From assembly GCA_937926145.1 (NCBI GenBank), contig CALANW010000175.1, positions 1 through 9,716 of the forward strand: 9,716 bases of DNA, in the 5' to 3' direction. The first letter of the stretch is position 1, and each line of letters starts with the position of its first letter. The position numbers were made by a program, and so were the translations under genes. This stretch comes from an uncultured Ruminococcus sp. Its GTDB lineage: Bacteria; Bacillota; Clostridia; Oscillospirales; Ruminococcaceae. The notes below the pieces were generated by a model. The model saw only the letters and a program-made list of their open reading frames with translations. It ran no database searches and had not been told where the DNA came from. This document shows, piece after piece, positions 1 to 8,678 of the stretch.

Positions 1-107
1 TATGTTTTGCTGCTTCCGCTGGCTGCAAATGCATTTATCGACATTATTGCTGTCATGTTTATCAGCATTACACACGTTAATATTATTGATAGAAGCTTTT
101 TAGTCAT
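1..107 (-). CDS. Exported protein of unknown function, N-terminus only (runs off the left edge)
   Basis: The 35 visible codons begin MTKKLLSIILTCVMLINM and continue through a hydrophobic stretch to SINAFAASGSSKT. This is a standard Sec signal peptide: two lysines at the start, a hydrophobic core at about residues 5-23, and an AFA-A type signal peptidase I site near residues 28-29. The start is supported by a GAGG ribosome site at 114-117, 6 bases upstream. The ATG overlaps the stop of the preceding gene in an ATGACTAA arrangement (8 shared bases), so translation is probably coupled and the gene belongs to the same operon as the 147-residue membrane protein and the giant exported protein. Nothing after the signal peptide is long enough to identify the mature protein. 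Alternative internal ATGs exist but would cut into the hydrophobic core. Confidence 0.8.
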   Translation of the reverse strand, partial: MTKKLLSIILTCVMLINMTAIMSINAFAASGSSKT

Positions 108-543
108 TTTTTACCTCATTTGTTTTTAAATCCGTTTCGTGTGACTTGATTTTTGAATCTACTATTTCAAACATTTCATGATAAAAACTTTCGGAAACCG
201 TATATCTGAAATAATCAAAAGCTATAAGTAATGTTATGATAGTAGCCAAAACGCCATAAGCGGCGAACGCACTTGGGTTTTCGTCTTTCAAAAAATAAGT
301 CATATAACTTGGTATAAGCAGTGTTATCAGTGCCATAAAAATATTTATACCATGATGCTCACCTTTTTCCCTATACAGACATAAATGCCTCAGATCCTCC
401 AATTCGCTTGCGTTCAAATCACTTAACAATTCAACAATGTGATTCTTCCAACTTGAGTATGTTATATTTTTCCTCTGACCTTTGCTGGCACTTTTATAGA
501 TTTTAAGTTCCTCTTTAAAGTCAATTCCATACATTTCTTTCAT
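100..543 (-). CDS. Small two-transmembrane protein, unknown function
   Basis: This 147-residue protein has no signal peptide. Residues 1-64 are polar and probably helical, rich in lysine and glutamate. Two hydrophobic segments follow, at about 65-85 (GINIFMALITLLIPSYMTYF) and 91-112 (AFAAYGVLATIITLLIAF), joined by a short KDENP turn. A charged C-terminal helix covers about 113-147. The charge pattern predicts both ends in the cytoplasm and the turn outside. The start has an AGGAG ribosome site at 552-556 with 8-base spacing. That site begins just after the giant gene's stop codon, leaving a 16-base gap between the genes, so the two are surely co-transcribed. Its end overlaps the start of the next exported gene. 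I do not recognise the family. Position between two exported proteins suggests a membrane helper, anchor or immunity-like role, but that is inference only. Confidence 0.9.
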   Translation of the reverse strand: MKEMYGIDFKEELKIYKSASKGQRKNITYSSWKNHIVELLSDLNASELEDLRHLCLYREKGEHHGINIFMALITLLIPSYMTYFLKDENPSAFAAYGVLATIITLLIAFDYFRYTVSESFYHEMFEIVDSKIKSHETDLKTNEVKND

Positions 544-559
544 ATATTACACTCCTAAA

Positions 560-3500
560 TCAATCATCATTTGTAAATCCGTCCTGCCGCAGGATAGAGA
601 AATATCCTGTGACAGATTCACCCGGCTTTATGGTTTTAAGATCATATACACTTTCATAGTTCGTCGAAAGGGCAGGAATATACAGCTCGGAATTTTCAGT
701 GTCGGGAACGCCGTCGTTCCACTTTATGATCTCCGTTGCACCGCTCGGGTATTTTACGATCATATCCGTGACTTCTGCAAGCTCTGCCGAACCACTGAAA
801 CTTGCAGCAAAATTATAGATGGGGCGTTCACTGTTGTTTGTGAAAGTAAAACTGTTTGTCCAGTAATCAAGTCCCTCGGTAACTGTAATATCAAGCTTTA
901 AACCTGTACCGTCATGTACAACAAGAGGTTCTTCGGTTTCAAATATAACCTTCACTGCTTCGCCGAGCGGCATAAGGATACCTGTAAATTCTGCAGAAAG
1001 ATCGTATGCACCCGGTTTATCTCCACGAACTATCCATGATGCTGACTTGGTTTCCTTTCCGCCGATAATACCGTTGTTTCCGATTGATTGTACAAGATTT
1101 TCATGGCGATTTGTATCAGCAAGCGATAATCCGTCAGGAAGTGTAAGAACCGCCTGCGAGTTCTGAATACTGAAATCATCATCGGCATTGTTTATAATAG
1201 TAAGCTCAACATCATAAAATTCCTTTAACCACGATAACTGCGTTGTTACATTGAACACCGCAACGCTTACCGGCACGCCGCTGCTGCCCGAACCGTAACC
1301 GCCGTAAGTTCCGCGGCTTGGTCTGTCCTTTTCGCCTTTTATTGCAGCTACAGTGGTAAATACTCCGTCACGTTCCCTTTGTATAGTTCCGGTTACCTCA
1401 CCAATGATGTCGCCTGTCGCATTAAGTGTAAAGGTCAACTTTCCGTCCCTTCCATAATCAACGGTATATTCATACACAAACTGATTTTCGGGAGCATTGA
1501 TATCTATTCCGAGCGATACTATCTCATTTATATCAAGATCACGCACGGTAAGCTTACCCTCAACAAGCTGCTTCTTTTCAAGAACTACCTTTTTTATGGA
1601 ATTTTCACCTGTTACAGTGATCGGAACATATTCGGGAAGATAATCATTCTTATAGAAATAAACATCATACTCACCTTTGGGGGCAATAAACTTAAAATTA
1701 CCTCCTGCATCGGTAACAAAATCCGTACTGTTAACGCCCGGGATCTTGCAGTAGATCTTTACTCCGCTGAGAGCTGCACCGCGATCATCTGTTGTTTTAA
1801 ACTGAACATAGCCGTAATCATTACTGTAGATATATGCTTTGATCGAATGGCTGTCGCAATTTCCTGCACTGTCTTTGACCGTGAGTGTAACTGTGTATGT
1901 GCCATCGGTCGTATAGGAATGTGACGCATTGATACCAGTACCGAACTCTCCATCGCCGAAATCCCACTCATACGAAGCAATGTAGTGGTTGTCCCAGGAA
2001 TTTACTCCACTGAAACCGATCTTTTCATTTGCTATGCCCATAACATCAAGACCTGCGTCCGCAAGCGGTTGAATGTCATCGATATCCGTCGGAACAGATG
2101 TTATTTCATTGCTCTTTACATAATTGTTTCTGTTATCTGCTGCCTCTACGATATAATAATAGGTTTTGTTCGGAGTTACATTCTCATCAATATACTGATT
2201 GCCCTTAACAGAAGCGATCAAAGAGTATTCCGCTCCTATAAGCGTTTTTCTGTAAATATGATACCCAAGCAGATCTTCAGTGTTCGTCATAGTCCAACTG
2301 AGTTCATTGCGCCAACCTTCACCGACTGCCGAAAGGACCGGCACAGAAAGTGAACACTCTTTAAAAGTATAACTTCCGACCATATACGCGCTTGAATTTC
2401 CTGCTGTATCATGAGCAGTGGCTCTCAATTCATAGCTGCCTGTTGTAAAAGATGACGTGTCAAGCTCAAACTGAATAGTCTTTGAATATTTGTTGATATC
2501 CTCCTCAGTAAATACAGTTTTCCATTCTCCGCCGACCGCTCTGCATTCAACGATAATATCCTTTAATCTGAAATTATCCATTGCGGAAACGCCCACAAGC
2601 TGGTTCGTTTCAAGTACAGCTCCACTTTCGGGGTAAATACTCAATATCTCAGGAACATTATTATCTTCAGTGATCTCTGCTGTTACGGGATCAGATAAAA
2701 TGCTCTCATTGCCGCACTTATCGACCGAAGAAACTCTGTAACTGTATTTAACACCTAATTCAATATCTGTGTCGTAGTAATTTATATATTTATAATTGTC
2801 CTTTATAAGTATATGATCATTATCTGAATCAGTCTTGCGATATATTCTGAAATACGCCGTATCATCATTTTCTGGCGCACTCCACCTGATCTCAATCCTG
2901 CTGCCAACTATACTCGATGTCAGATCGTTGATCTTATCGGGTGCTGTATTATCAGTAAAGATCTTGCAAATGGGCGAACTGTCACTTATATTACCGCTCA
3001 GATCCTTTGCATAAGCCCGTATATAAAGTGTTCCATCCGGATAAACCGTTGTATCAACAGCAAATTTGGCTGTTTCGCTTGTATTTTTATATGTCTTTAC
3101 TGTTCCTGCATTTGTCCAGCTGATATTGTCGGACGACACTTCTATGCCTATCTCACTTATGCCGCAGTTATCATTTGCTGCAACATTAATGACCGCGTTG
3201 CCCGAAACAACGGAAGATACTGCGCTGACCTCTGATATTTCCGGAGCTTGCTCGTCACTTCCTGTATAAACTGTTTCGACATTGCTCTTTTCGGAAGCAT
3301 TTCCGTAAGCATCATAAGCGACAATATAATATGAATATGTCTTGTCAAGCTCTATCGTCAGATCAATATATGTATTTTCCTCAACCGATTTGATCTTTGC
3401 CCCATTTTTGTAAATATCATACTTTACGACGCCGAGATTGTCATAACAAGCCCAATCAAGCTTAACATACAGATCATTCACACTTCCAACAGTAAGTACA

Positions 3501-6500
3501 GGCGCAGACGGAGCTAAATTATCGACCGTAACACTTTCACTTGCTCTGGAAATATTATTATCATTATCCACAGCTTCAACATAATATTCATACACGCCGC
3601 CCGATGCGGTATTATCGGTATATGATGTGCCCTTTGATGTGCCTATGATAACTCCGTTTCTGTAAATATTATAATACTCCACACTTCCATTGTCGGAGGA
3701 AGCCGTCCATGCCAGTCGTATAACACCATCCGCCTGGATCTTTGCAGACAGATTTGCAGGCTGAGTTGGTGCAAAAGCATCAGCATCGGTAGAAACCTCG
3801 AGCATATTGCTCCATGCAGATTCATTTCCGTCAATATCGCAAGCTGTAACATAATACAAATACGATGTATGCGAATTTAATCCATTATCAATATACTGAA
3901 GCTCATCGGTTCTACCTACCTGTTTCCCGTCGCGATAAATATAATAGCACAAAACGCTCTTATTATCTGAAGAAGCTTTCCATGACAGCATAATTGATGA
4001 TGAGGTTGAATGTATAAACTCAAGTTCCTTAGGCGCTGTAGGCGGCTCATTATCCGCAGTGCCTTCGATAAGCTCATTCCAGAGCGGCGTTCTGCTGAAT
4101 ACATAGCCTGTACCAATGGGTTTTGTTATTTCAAGAATATTAAACTGCGAAGTTGCAGATGCAAAGTTCACCTTCTGAACACGGTTTCCGCTGAGGATCA
4201 CCTTGTGATCTCCTCTCGGTGCAAAATTATTTGTATAGTAAGAATATTTCTGCGTAAAATCGCCCTTCACTTCAATAGTTCCCGCAGTAAGACCATTGTA
4301 ATTACTGTACATATACCAGATAACATTGCCGTTCACAAGTATGTAATCGGCAGCGTTGTTCATATTTATTCTGCCCCTACTGTAAGAATTCGCCGTTCCG
4401 AAGTTGAGATCGCCCGATATCAGAAGCTTGCCCTTATTTATATTTAATGTTGTATTCCAAAGGTTTACATACGAACCGACAGTCATTGTGTGACCGTTGA
4501 GATCAAATTTGTCTCCGTCAAACACCACTGCTCCGCCTATATGCAGATCATCGGAAAGTGTTCTGTTATCTGTAAATCTTATGTCATGATCCCAAGAATT
4601 ATCAACAAATTCCATTGCTGAAGGAACATAGATATTCCATCCATTAATCACCCTTGTTCCGGTATTGTAAAGACTGCCAACTACATAAATACTGTCCGCA
4701 ATATCAACGCCTTCAGCCGAAGTGTTAAGTATTTTCAGGCTATTTATCCTTGAATTGCTCTGACTATTGTTTGCAATTTTAACAGTCTGCTTTTTTTCGC
4801 CGTTAAGAATTACTGTATGAGCATCTGATGTATAGAAATTCTGATATGAACCGCCGGAAAGCTGTGTCAGATTGCCACCTATTTCAAGTGTTCCTGCTGT
4901 AAGTTTTCCTTCATGCGACTGTGTTGACTGCATCACAAAGTCACCGAGTACCTTTACGATATCAGCTCCGTTTGTCATATTAAGAATACCTGTGCTTGTT
5001 GTATAGTTTGTTCCGTTAAGTGCCTGAACTCGGTAATCTCCCTGTACTTCAAGCTCACCGCCGTTTACAACGAGCGTACCGCCAGAATGCATAAGGTTTC
5101 CCGTAATTGTAAGCTTGTGTCCGTTCAGATCAAGAGTTCCTCTTGCAAGGTTGACATCACCCGTTATTACTTCGTCTTTTTCCAATGTCCAGCCCGAACG
5201 TTCGCCGTTCGCAAAGCTTACATTGCAGCCGTTATCAATAAGCTCGTTTATTGTTACCGTAGTTGCAAACACTACTCCTTCTTCGGAAGTATTCTTTATT
5301 TCAAGAATATTGAATCCCGATTCTGTTTCTGCAAATGTTACTGTCTGTAAAGTATCTCCACTAAGAATGACCTTATGATTTCCGCTTGGATTGAAAGTAT
5401 ATGCATTTCCTTGGCGTTTTTGAGCAAAATCGCCTTTTACTTCAATAATACCATCGGTCAATCTATTATATGAATACCAAACATTTACCGTAAAATTACC
5501 GTTTACGCATATGTAGTCTTCGGGATAAACCATTGTCAGATAACCACTGCAATAATATCCATTTGTTCTCTGCATATTGAAATTGCCGTTTACATAAAGC
5601 TTTCCCTTATTGATGTTAAGGTAAGTTTTGCTGTCATTTGCACTTAAATACAGATCTTTATTTACCGTAAGTGTATGCCCATTAAGATTTAATGTGCAGC
5701 TATTAAGATACAGATTTCCATTAACATTCAGATTTGCTTCAAGAATTGTTGTTCCGTCAGAAATTTTCAGATCACCATTGATCGTTGTATCTTTGGTTAT
5801 GGTTCTGCTCTCAGCAAATGTGATGCTGTGATTCCACTGACCGTCCTCAAGACTTGCTGAATTTGTAATATAAATATAGGAACTGTTTATCAGATTTGAA
5901 TTTGTATTATACAAATTTCCTGTTACATATACTGTTTTTGAAAATGCTACACCCTCATCAGATGTATTTGTAATTTTAAAATTATTTATTCTGCAACTGT
6001 TTTTGCTGTTATTGTATATGCTTACAGTCTGTTTTTCTGAACCATTAAGAATTACTGTATGAGTGTCGGATGTATAGAAATTCTGATAAGAACCGCCCGA
6101 AAGTTCTGTAAGATCTCCTCCAACTTCAAGTGTTCCTGCTGTAAGTTTTCCTTCATGCGACTGTGTTGACTGCATCACAAAGTCACCGAGTACCTTTACG
6201 ATATCAGCTCCGTTTGTCATATTAAGAATACCTGTGCTTGTTGTATAGTTTGTTCCGTTAAGTGCCTGAACTCGGTAATCTCCCTGTACTTCAAGCTCAC
6301 CGCCGTTTACAACGAGCGTACCGCCAGAATGCATAAGGTTTCCCGTAATTGTAAGCTTGTGTCCGTTCAGATCAAGAGTTCCTCTTGCAAGGTTGACATC
6401 ACCCGTTATTACTTCGTCTTTTTCCAATGTCCAACCCGAACGCTCACCGTTCGCAAAGCTTACATTGCAGCCATTGTCTATAAGTTCACCGATAGTTACC

Positions 6501-8626
6501 GTAGTTGCAAACACTACTCCCTCTTCAGAAGTATTCTTAATTTCAAGAATATTAAATCCTGATTCTGTTTCGGCAAATGTTACTGTCTGTAAAGTATTTC
6601 CACTGAGAATAACTTTGTGATTTCCGCTTGGATTGAATGTATATGCGTTTCCTTGGCGTTTGTGCGTAAAATCCCCCTTAACTTCAATAACGCCGTCAGT
6701 TAGTTTATTCTTTGAGTACCATACATTTATTACATAATCTCCATTCACGAAGATGCGGTCCTCAGGATTTATCATGGTCAGATAACCTTCACCATAACCA
6801 CCATTGATCATCTGCATATTAAAATTACCATTTACATAAAGCTTTCCCTTATTGATGTTAAGGTAAGTTTTGCTGCCATTTGCACTTAAATACAGATCTT
6901 TATTTACCGTAAGTGTGTGTCCATTAAGATCAAGTGTTCCACCGTTAAGATACAGATTTCCGCCTATCTCAGTATCAGCGGTAAGTGTTCTGTTTTCATT
7001 AAGCCAGATATCATGATCCCAAGCGTTATCTGCAAAATCACCTGCAAGTACAAGGTTAGAACTATTTACTACCTTTGATTCAGTATTATACAAATCACCT
7101 ACTACATATACTGTCCGAGGAAATATTACGCCCTCATCAGATGTATTTGTAATTTTGAAATTATTTATTCTGCAACTGTTTTTGCTGTTATTGTATATGC
7201 TTACAGTCTGTTTTTCTGAACCATTAAGAATTACTGTATGAGTGTCGGATGTATAGAAATTCTGATAAGAACCGCCCGAAAGTTCTGTAAGATCTCCTCC
7301 AACTTCAAGTGTTCCTGCTGTAAGTTTTCCTTCATGCGACTGTGTTGACTGCATCACAAAGTCACCGAGTACCTTTACGATATCAGCTCCGTTTGTCATA
7401 TTAAGAATACCCGTGCTTGTTGTATAGTTTGTTCCGTTAAGTGCCTGAACTCGATAATCTCCCTGTACTTCAAGTTCGCCACCGTTTACAAGAATCGTTC
7501 CTCCTGAATGTATCAGGTTTCCTGTTATTGTTAGCTTATGTCCGTTAAGATCCAATATACCTGTTGATAAATGTAAATTCCCTGAATATATCTCATTTTC
7601 ATTCAAAGTCCATCCCGTTTTTTCACCGTTTGCAAATACCACATTACAACCATTACGATTTAATGTTTTTATAGTTACCGGAGTTAAGAATTCAACACCA
7701 TCAATCGAAAAATTCCGTACATCAAGAATATTAAAACAAGATTCGATATTGTCGAAACTAACCAACTGTTTACCGGTGCCGCTCAAAATCACTTTGTGAT
7801 TTCCGTTGGAATAAAAATTCTGGAAACTGGAGTATTTTTTCTGCGTAAAATTGCCCCTGATCTCAAGTACACCATCTGTCAAATATCCCTCATGACTTTG
7901 TGACGCATAGCAATAATAGTTTCCATTTACGCTTATATAGTCATTTGGGTTTACCATTTTAAGAAATCCGTAGCTGTGGTTGCCATTTGTCCACTTTTGG
8001 TTAAAATCATTTTCAACATAAATTTTTCCACCATTGACAAACAATGTTCCATCGCCTATGCCAAGATCATTTTTTACTGTTACAGTATATCCATTTACAT
8101 TCAATGTTCCGGAATTAATGTAAAGATTTTCAACTGTAATATTATGATCTAAAACAGTGTTTGAACGAATAATCAAATCAGTATAAATACAGATCTCATT
8201 GCTCACCCCAACAAGAATCCCGTCCTCTGTATATGCATTTACTATAATTGAATATTCTGAACCACCATTGAGATTATTAAGCGTATAATTTATAGCACTA
8301 ACGTTTGACATAAAAACCGCTCCATTGCAAATTATCTCATAATATGCCGCACGTTCATCTCCATTCCAAGCAATTGATACGCTTGTTTCAGAAATTGAAT
8401 TGTAGGTTAATATCATTGAAGATAATTCATAATTTCGGATATCATCTTCATCTGTTTCTGAAAATTCTTCTGCTTTTATGTCAGTATTGTCAGGGAGCGA
8501 AGGTTCTTCCATTGTTTCTGAACTATTATCGTCAAATGAAATATCTTCACCCACAACACTGATCGGCGTTGCCGTAAACATAACTGCTGTTGCTAATATT
8601 GCTGCGGTTACCCTTTTAAGATCCAT
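560..8626 (-). CDS. Giant exported repeat protein: beta-solenoid array, Fn3/Ig-like domains, PKD, carboxypeptidase-regulatory-like domain
   Basis: A 2688-residue protein. The ATG at 8626 is chosen because a GGAGG ribosome site lies 8 bases upstream; the in-frame TTG at 8641 overlaps that site. Residues 1-26 are a signal peptide (MDLKRVTAAILATAVMF...), and 27-66 are an acidic linker. Domains, by pattern: Fn3-like (70-150); seven long beta-rich repeats (152-1522) with motifs such as GTLDLNGHTLTV and VKGDFTQK; Fn3 domains at about 1525-1613, 1616-1700 and 1702-1788, with typical APTxPxNL starts and YxIYRNG strands; Ig-like (1789-1892); Fn3 (1893-1989); Ig-like (1990-2089); Fn3 (2090-2182); PKD (2183-2270) with WDFGDG at 2221-2226; carboxypeptidase-regulatory/CnaB-like (2271-2354); a C-terminal region (2355-2688) with a Gly/Ser linker near 2437-2453. 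The C-terminus ends GFTNDD with no LPxTG, dockerin, SLH or membrane segment. No enzyme domain is visible. A surface or secreted adhesin or scaffold is the likeliest role. Gene reality is near certain; function is inferred. Confidence 0.97.
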   Translation of the reverse strand: MDLKRVTAAILATAVMFTATPISVVGEDISFDDNSSETMEEPSLPDNTDIKAEEFSETDEDDIRNYELSSMILTYNSISETSVSIAWNGDERAAYYEIICNGAVFMSNVSAINYTLNNLNGGSEYSIIVNAYTEDGILVGVSNEICIYTDLIIRSNTVLDHNITVENLYINSGTLNVNGYTVTVKNDLGIGDGTLFVNGGKIYVENDFNQKWTNGNHSYGFLKMVNPNDYISVNGNYYCYASQSHEGYLTDGVLEIRGNFTQKKYSSFQNFYSNGNHKVILSGTGKQLVSFDNIESCFNILDVRNFSIDGVEFLTPVTIKTLNRNGCNVVFANGEKTGWTLNENEIYSGNLHLSTGILDLNGHKLTITGNLIHSGGTILVNGGELEVQGDYRVQALNGTNYTTSTGILNMTNGADIVKVLGDFVMQSTQSHEGKLTAGTLEVGGDLTELSGGSYQNFYTSDTHTVILNGSEKQTVSIYNNSKNSCRINNFKITNTSDEGVIFPRTVYVVGDLYNTESKVVNSSNLVLAGDFADNAWDHDIWLNENRTLTADTEIGGNLYLNGGTLDLNGHTLTVNKDLYLSANGSKTYLNINKGKLYVNGNFNMQMINGGYGEGYLTMINPEDRIFVNGDYVINVWYSKNKLTDGVIEVKGDFTHKRQGNAYTFNPSGNHKVILSGNTLQTVTFAETESGFNILEIKNTSEEGVVFATTVTIGELIDNGCNVSFANGERSGWTLEKDEVITGDVNLARGTLDLNGHKLTITGNLMHSGGTLVVNGGELEVQGDYRVQALNGTNYTTSTGILNMTNGADIVKVLGDFVMQSTQSHEGKLTAGTLEVGGDLTELSGGSYQNFYTSDTHTVILNGSEKQTVSIYNNSKNSCRINNFKITNTSDEGVAFSKTVYVTGNLYNTNSNLINSSYIYITNSASLEDGQWNHSITFAESRTITKDTTINGDLKISDGTTILEANLNVNGNLYLNSCTLNLNGHTLTVNKDLYLSANDSKTYLNINKGKLYVNGNFNMQRTNGYYCSGYLTMVYPEDYICVNGNFTVNVWYSYNRLTDGIIEVKGDFAQKRQGNAYTFNPSGNHKVILSGDTLQTVTFAETESGFNILEIKNTSEEGVVFATTVTINELIDNGCNVSFANGERSGWTLEKDEVITGDVNLARGTLDLNGHKLTITGNLMHSGGTLVVNGGELEVQGDYRVQALNGTNYTTSTGILNMTNGADIVKVLGDFVMQSTQSHEGKLTAGTLEIGGNLTQLSGGSYQNFYTSDAHTVILNGEKKQTVKIANNSQSNSRINSLKILNTSAEGVDIADSIYVVGSLYNTGTRVINGWNIYVPSAMEFVDNSWDHDIRFTDNRTLSDDLHIGGAVVFDGDKFDLNGHTMTVGSYVNLWNTTLNINKGKLLISGDLNFGTANSYSRGRINMNNAADYILVNGNVIWYMYSNYNGLTAGTIEVKGDFTQKYSYYTNNFAPRGDHKVILSGNRVQKVNFASATSQFNILEITKPIGTGYVFSRTPLWNELIEGTADNEPPTAPKELEFIHSTSSSIMLSWKASSDNKSVLCYYIYRDGKQVGRTDELQYIDNGLNSHTSYLYYVTACDIDGNESAWSNMLEVSTDADAFAPTQPANLSAKIQADGVIRLAWTASSDNGSVEYYNIYRNGVIIGTSKGTSYTDNTASGGVYEYYVEAVDNDNNISRASESVTVDNLAPSAPVLTVGSVNDLYVKLDWACYDNLGVVKYDIYKNGAKIKSVEENTYIDLTIELDKTYSYYIVAYDAYGNASEKSNVETVYTGSDEQAPEISEVSAVSSVVSGNAVINVAANDNCGISEIGIEVSSDNISWTNAGTVKTYKNTSETAKFAVDTTVYPDGTLYIRAYAKDLSGNISDSSPICKIFTDNTAPDKINDLTSSIVGSRIEIRWSAPENDDTAYFRIYRKTDSDNDHILIKDNYKYINYYDTDIELGVKYSYRVSSVDKCGNESILSDPVTAEITEDNNVPEILSIYPESGAVLETNQLVGVSAMDNFRLKDIIVECRAVGGEWKTVFTEEDINKYSKTIQFELDTSSFTTGSYELRATAHDTAGNSSAYMVGSYTFKECSLSVPVLSAVGEGWRNELSWTMTNTEDLLGYHIYRKTLIGAEYSLIASVKGNQYIDENVTPNKTYYYIVEAADNRNNYVKSNEITSVPTDIDDIQPLADAGLDVMGIANEKIGFSGVNSWDNHYIASYEWDFGDGEFGTGINASHSYTTDGTYTVTLTVKDSAGNCDSHSIKAYIYSNDYGYVQFKTTDDRGAALSGVKIYCKIPGVNSTDFVTDAGGNFKFIAPKGEYDVYFYKNDYLPEYVPITVTGENSIKKVVLEKKQLVEGKLTVRDLDINEIVSLGIDINAPENQFVYEYTVDYGRDGKLTFTLNATGDIIGEVTGTIQRERDGVFTTVAAIKGEKDRPSRGTYGGYGSGSSGVPVSVAVFNVTTQLSWLKEFYDVELTIINNADDDFSIQNSQAVLTLPDGLSLADTNRHENLVQSIGNNGIIGGKETKSASWIVRGDKPGAYDLSAEFTGILMPLGEAVKVIFETEEPLVVHDGTGLKLDITVTEGLDYWTNSFTFTNNSERPIYNFAASFSGSAELAEVTDMIVKYPSGATEIIKWNDGVPDTENSELYIPALSTNYESVYDLKTIKPGESVTGYFSILRQDGFTNDD
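4883..5191 (-). repeat. 309-base tract with no differences from 6125-6433 (type B units U6 and U4)
   Basis: At an offset of 1242 bases (414 codons), 4883-5191 matches 6125-6433 without a difference by direct reading. The flanking changes are at 4882/6124 and 5192/6434. The tract encodes the WTLEKDEVITGD to SHEGKLTAGTLE part. Its first 108 bases (4883-4990) match both 6125-6232 and 7304-7411, so this core is identical in all three type B units. Confidence 0.9.
5979..6232 (-). repeat. 254-base tract with no differences from 7158-7411 (type B units U4 and U2)
   Basis: Reading the two copies side by side at an offset of 1179 bases (393 codons), I find no difference between 5979-6232 and 7158-7411. 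The tract is bounded by single changes at 5978/7157 and 6233/7412. It encodes the GGSYQNFYTSD to SCRINNFKITN part of the unit. Beyond the borders the copies remain similar but accumulate changes. Confidence 0.9.
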
Positions 8627-8634
8627 ATAAATAT

Positions 8635-8639
8635 CCTCC
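8635..8639 (-). promoter_or_regulatory. Ribosome binding site of the giant gene (GGAGG)
   Basis: On the minus strand TGGAGGA lies 8 bases before the ATG at 8626. It overlaps the region just after the in-frame TTG at 8641, which therefore cannot be the true start. This places the protein start at MDLKR, giving a proper signal peptide. Confidence 0.9.
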
Positions 8640-8659
8640 AATATATGCCTTATTTTGTT

Positions 8660-8678
8660 TCAGTTTATATAAAACTGA
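8660..8678. promoter_or_regulatory. Palindrome in the leader of the giant gene
   Basis: TCAGTTT and AAACTGA form perfect 7-base arms around the 5-base spacer ATATA. The palindrome sits about 20 bases upstream of the ribosome site and covers one candidate -10 box (8666-8671). It could be an operator for a dimeric regulator, or a small hairpin in the mRNA leader. There is no T-run after it, so it is not a terminator. Confidence 0.5.

Larger units (their letters stand above)
4061..8173 (-). repeat. Seven-unit coding repeat array (alternating types A and B) within the giant gene
   Basis: Seven units of about 180-215 residues alternate in type. Type A units: U1 (7616-8173), U3 (6437-7027), U5 (5195-5842), U7 (4061-4600). 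They carry LNINKGKLYVNGNFN, GNHKVILSG and CNVSFANGE-like motifs. Type B units: U2 (7028-7615), U4 (5843-6436), U6 (4601-5194). They carry GWTLEKDE, LDLNGHKLTITGNL, GGELEVQGDYRVQ and GSYQNFYTSD-like motifs. Both types share a short LxVNGxLxLxxGTLxLNG rhythm, typical of parallel beta-solenoids. The end units U1 and U7 are the most diverged. Unit borders were set by hand from recurring WTL or WxH motifs and may be off by a few residues. Confidence 0.9.

Noticed and set aside
1379..1924. Open reading frame of 181 codons on the plus strand
   Set aside because: It lies wholly within the giant gene, opposite its PKD and C-terminal domains, has no ribosome site, and its translation has no domain-like pattern. 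It is a shadow of the real gene. The same holds for the other plus-strand and out-of-frame stretches between 1759 and 8562.
4061..8173. CRISPR-like or non-coding tandem repeat
   Set aside because: The repeats are hundreds of bases long, stay in one reading frame and encode conserved protein motifs, so they are protein repeats, not a CRISPR array.
8626..8641. TTG at 8641 as start of the giant gene
   Set aside because: It would place the ribosome site inside the coding sequence and add five residues before the signal peptide. The ATG at 8626 has a well-spaced GGAGG.
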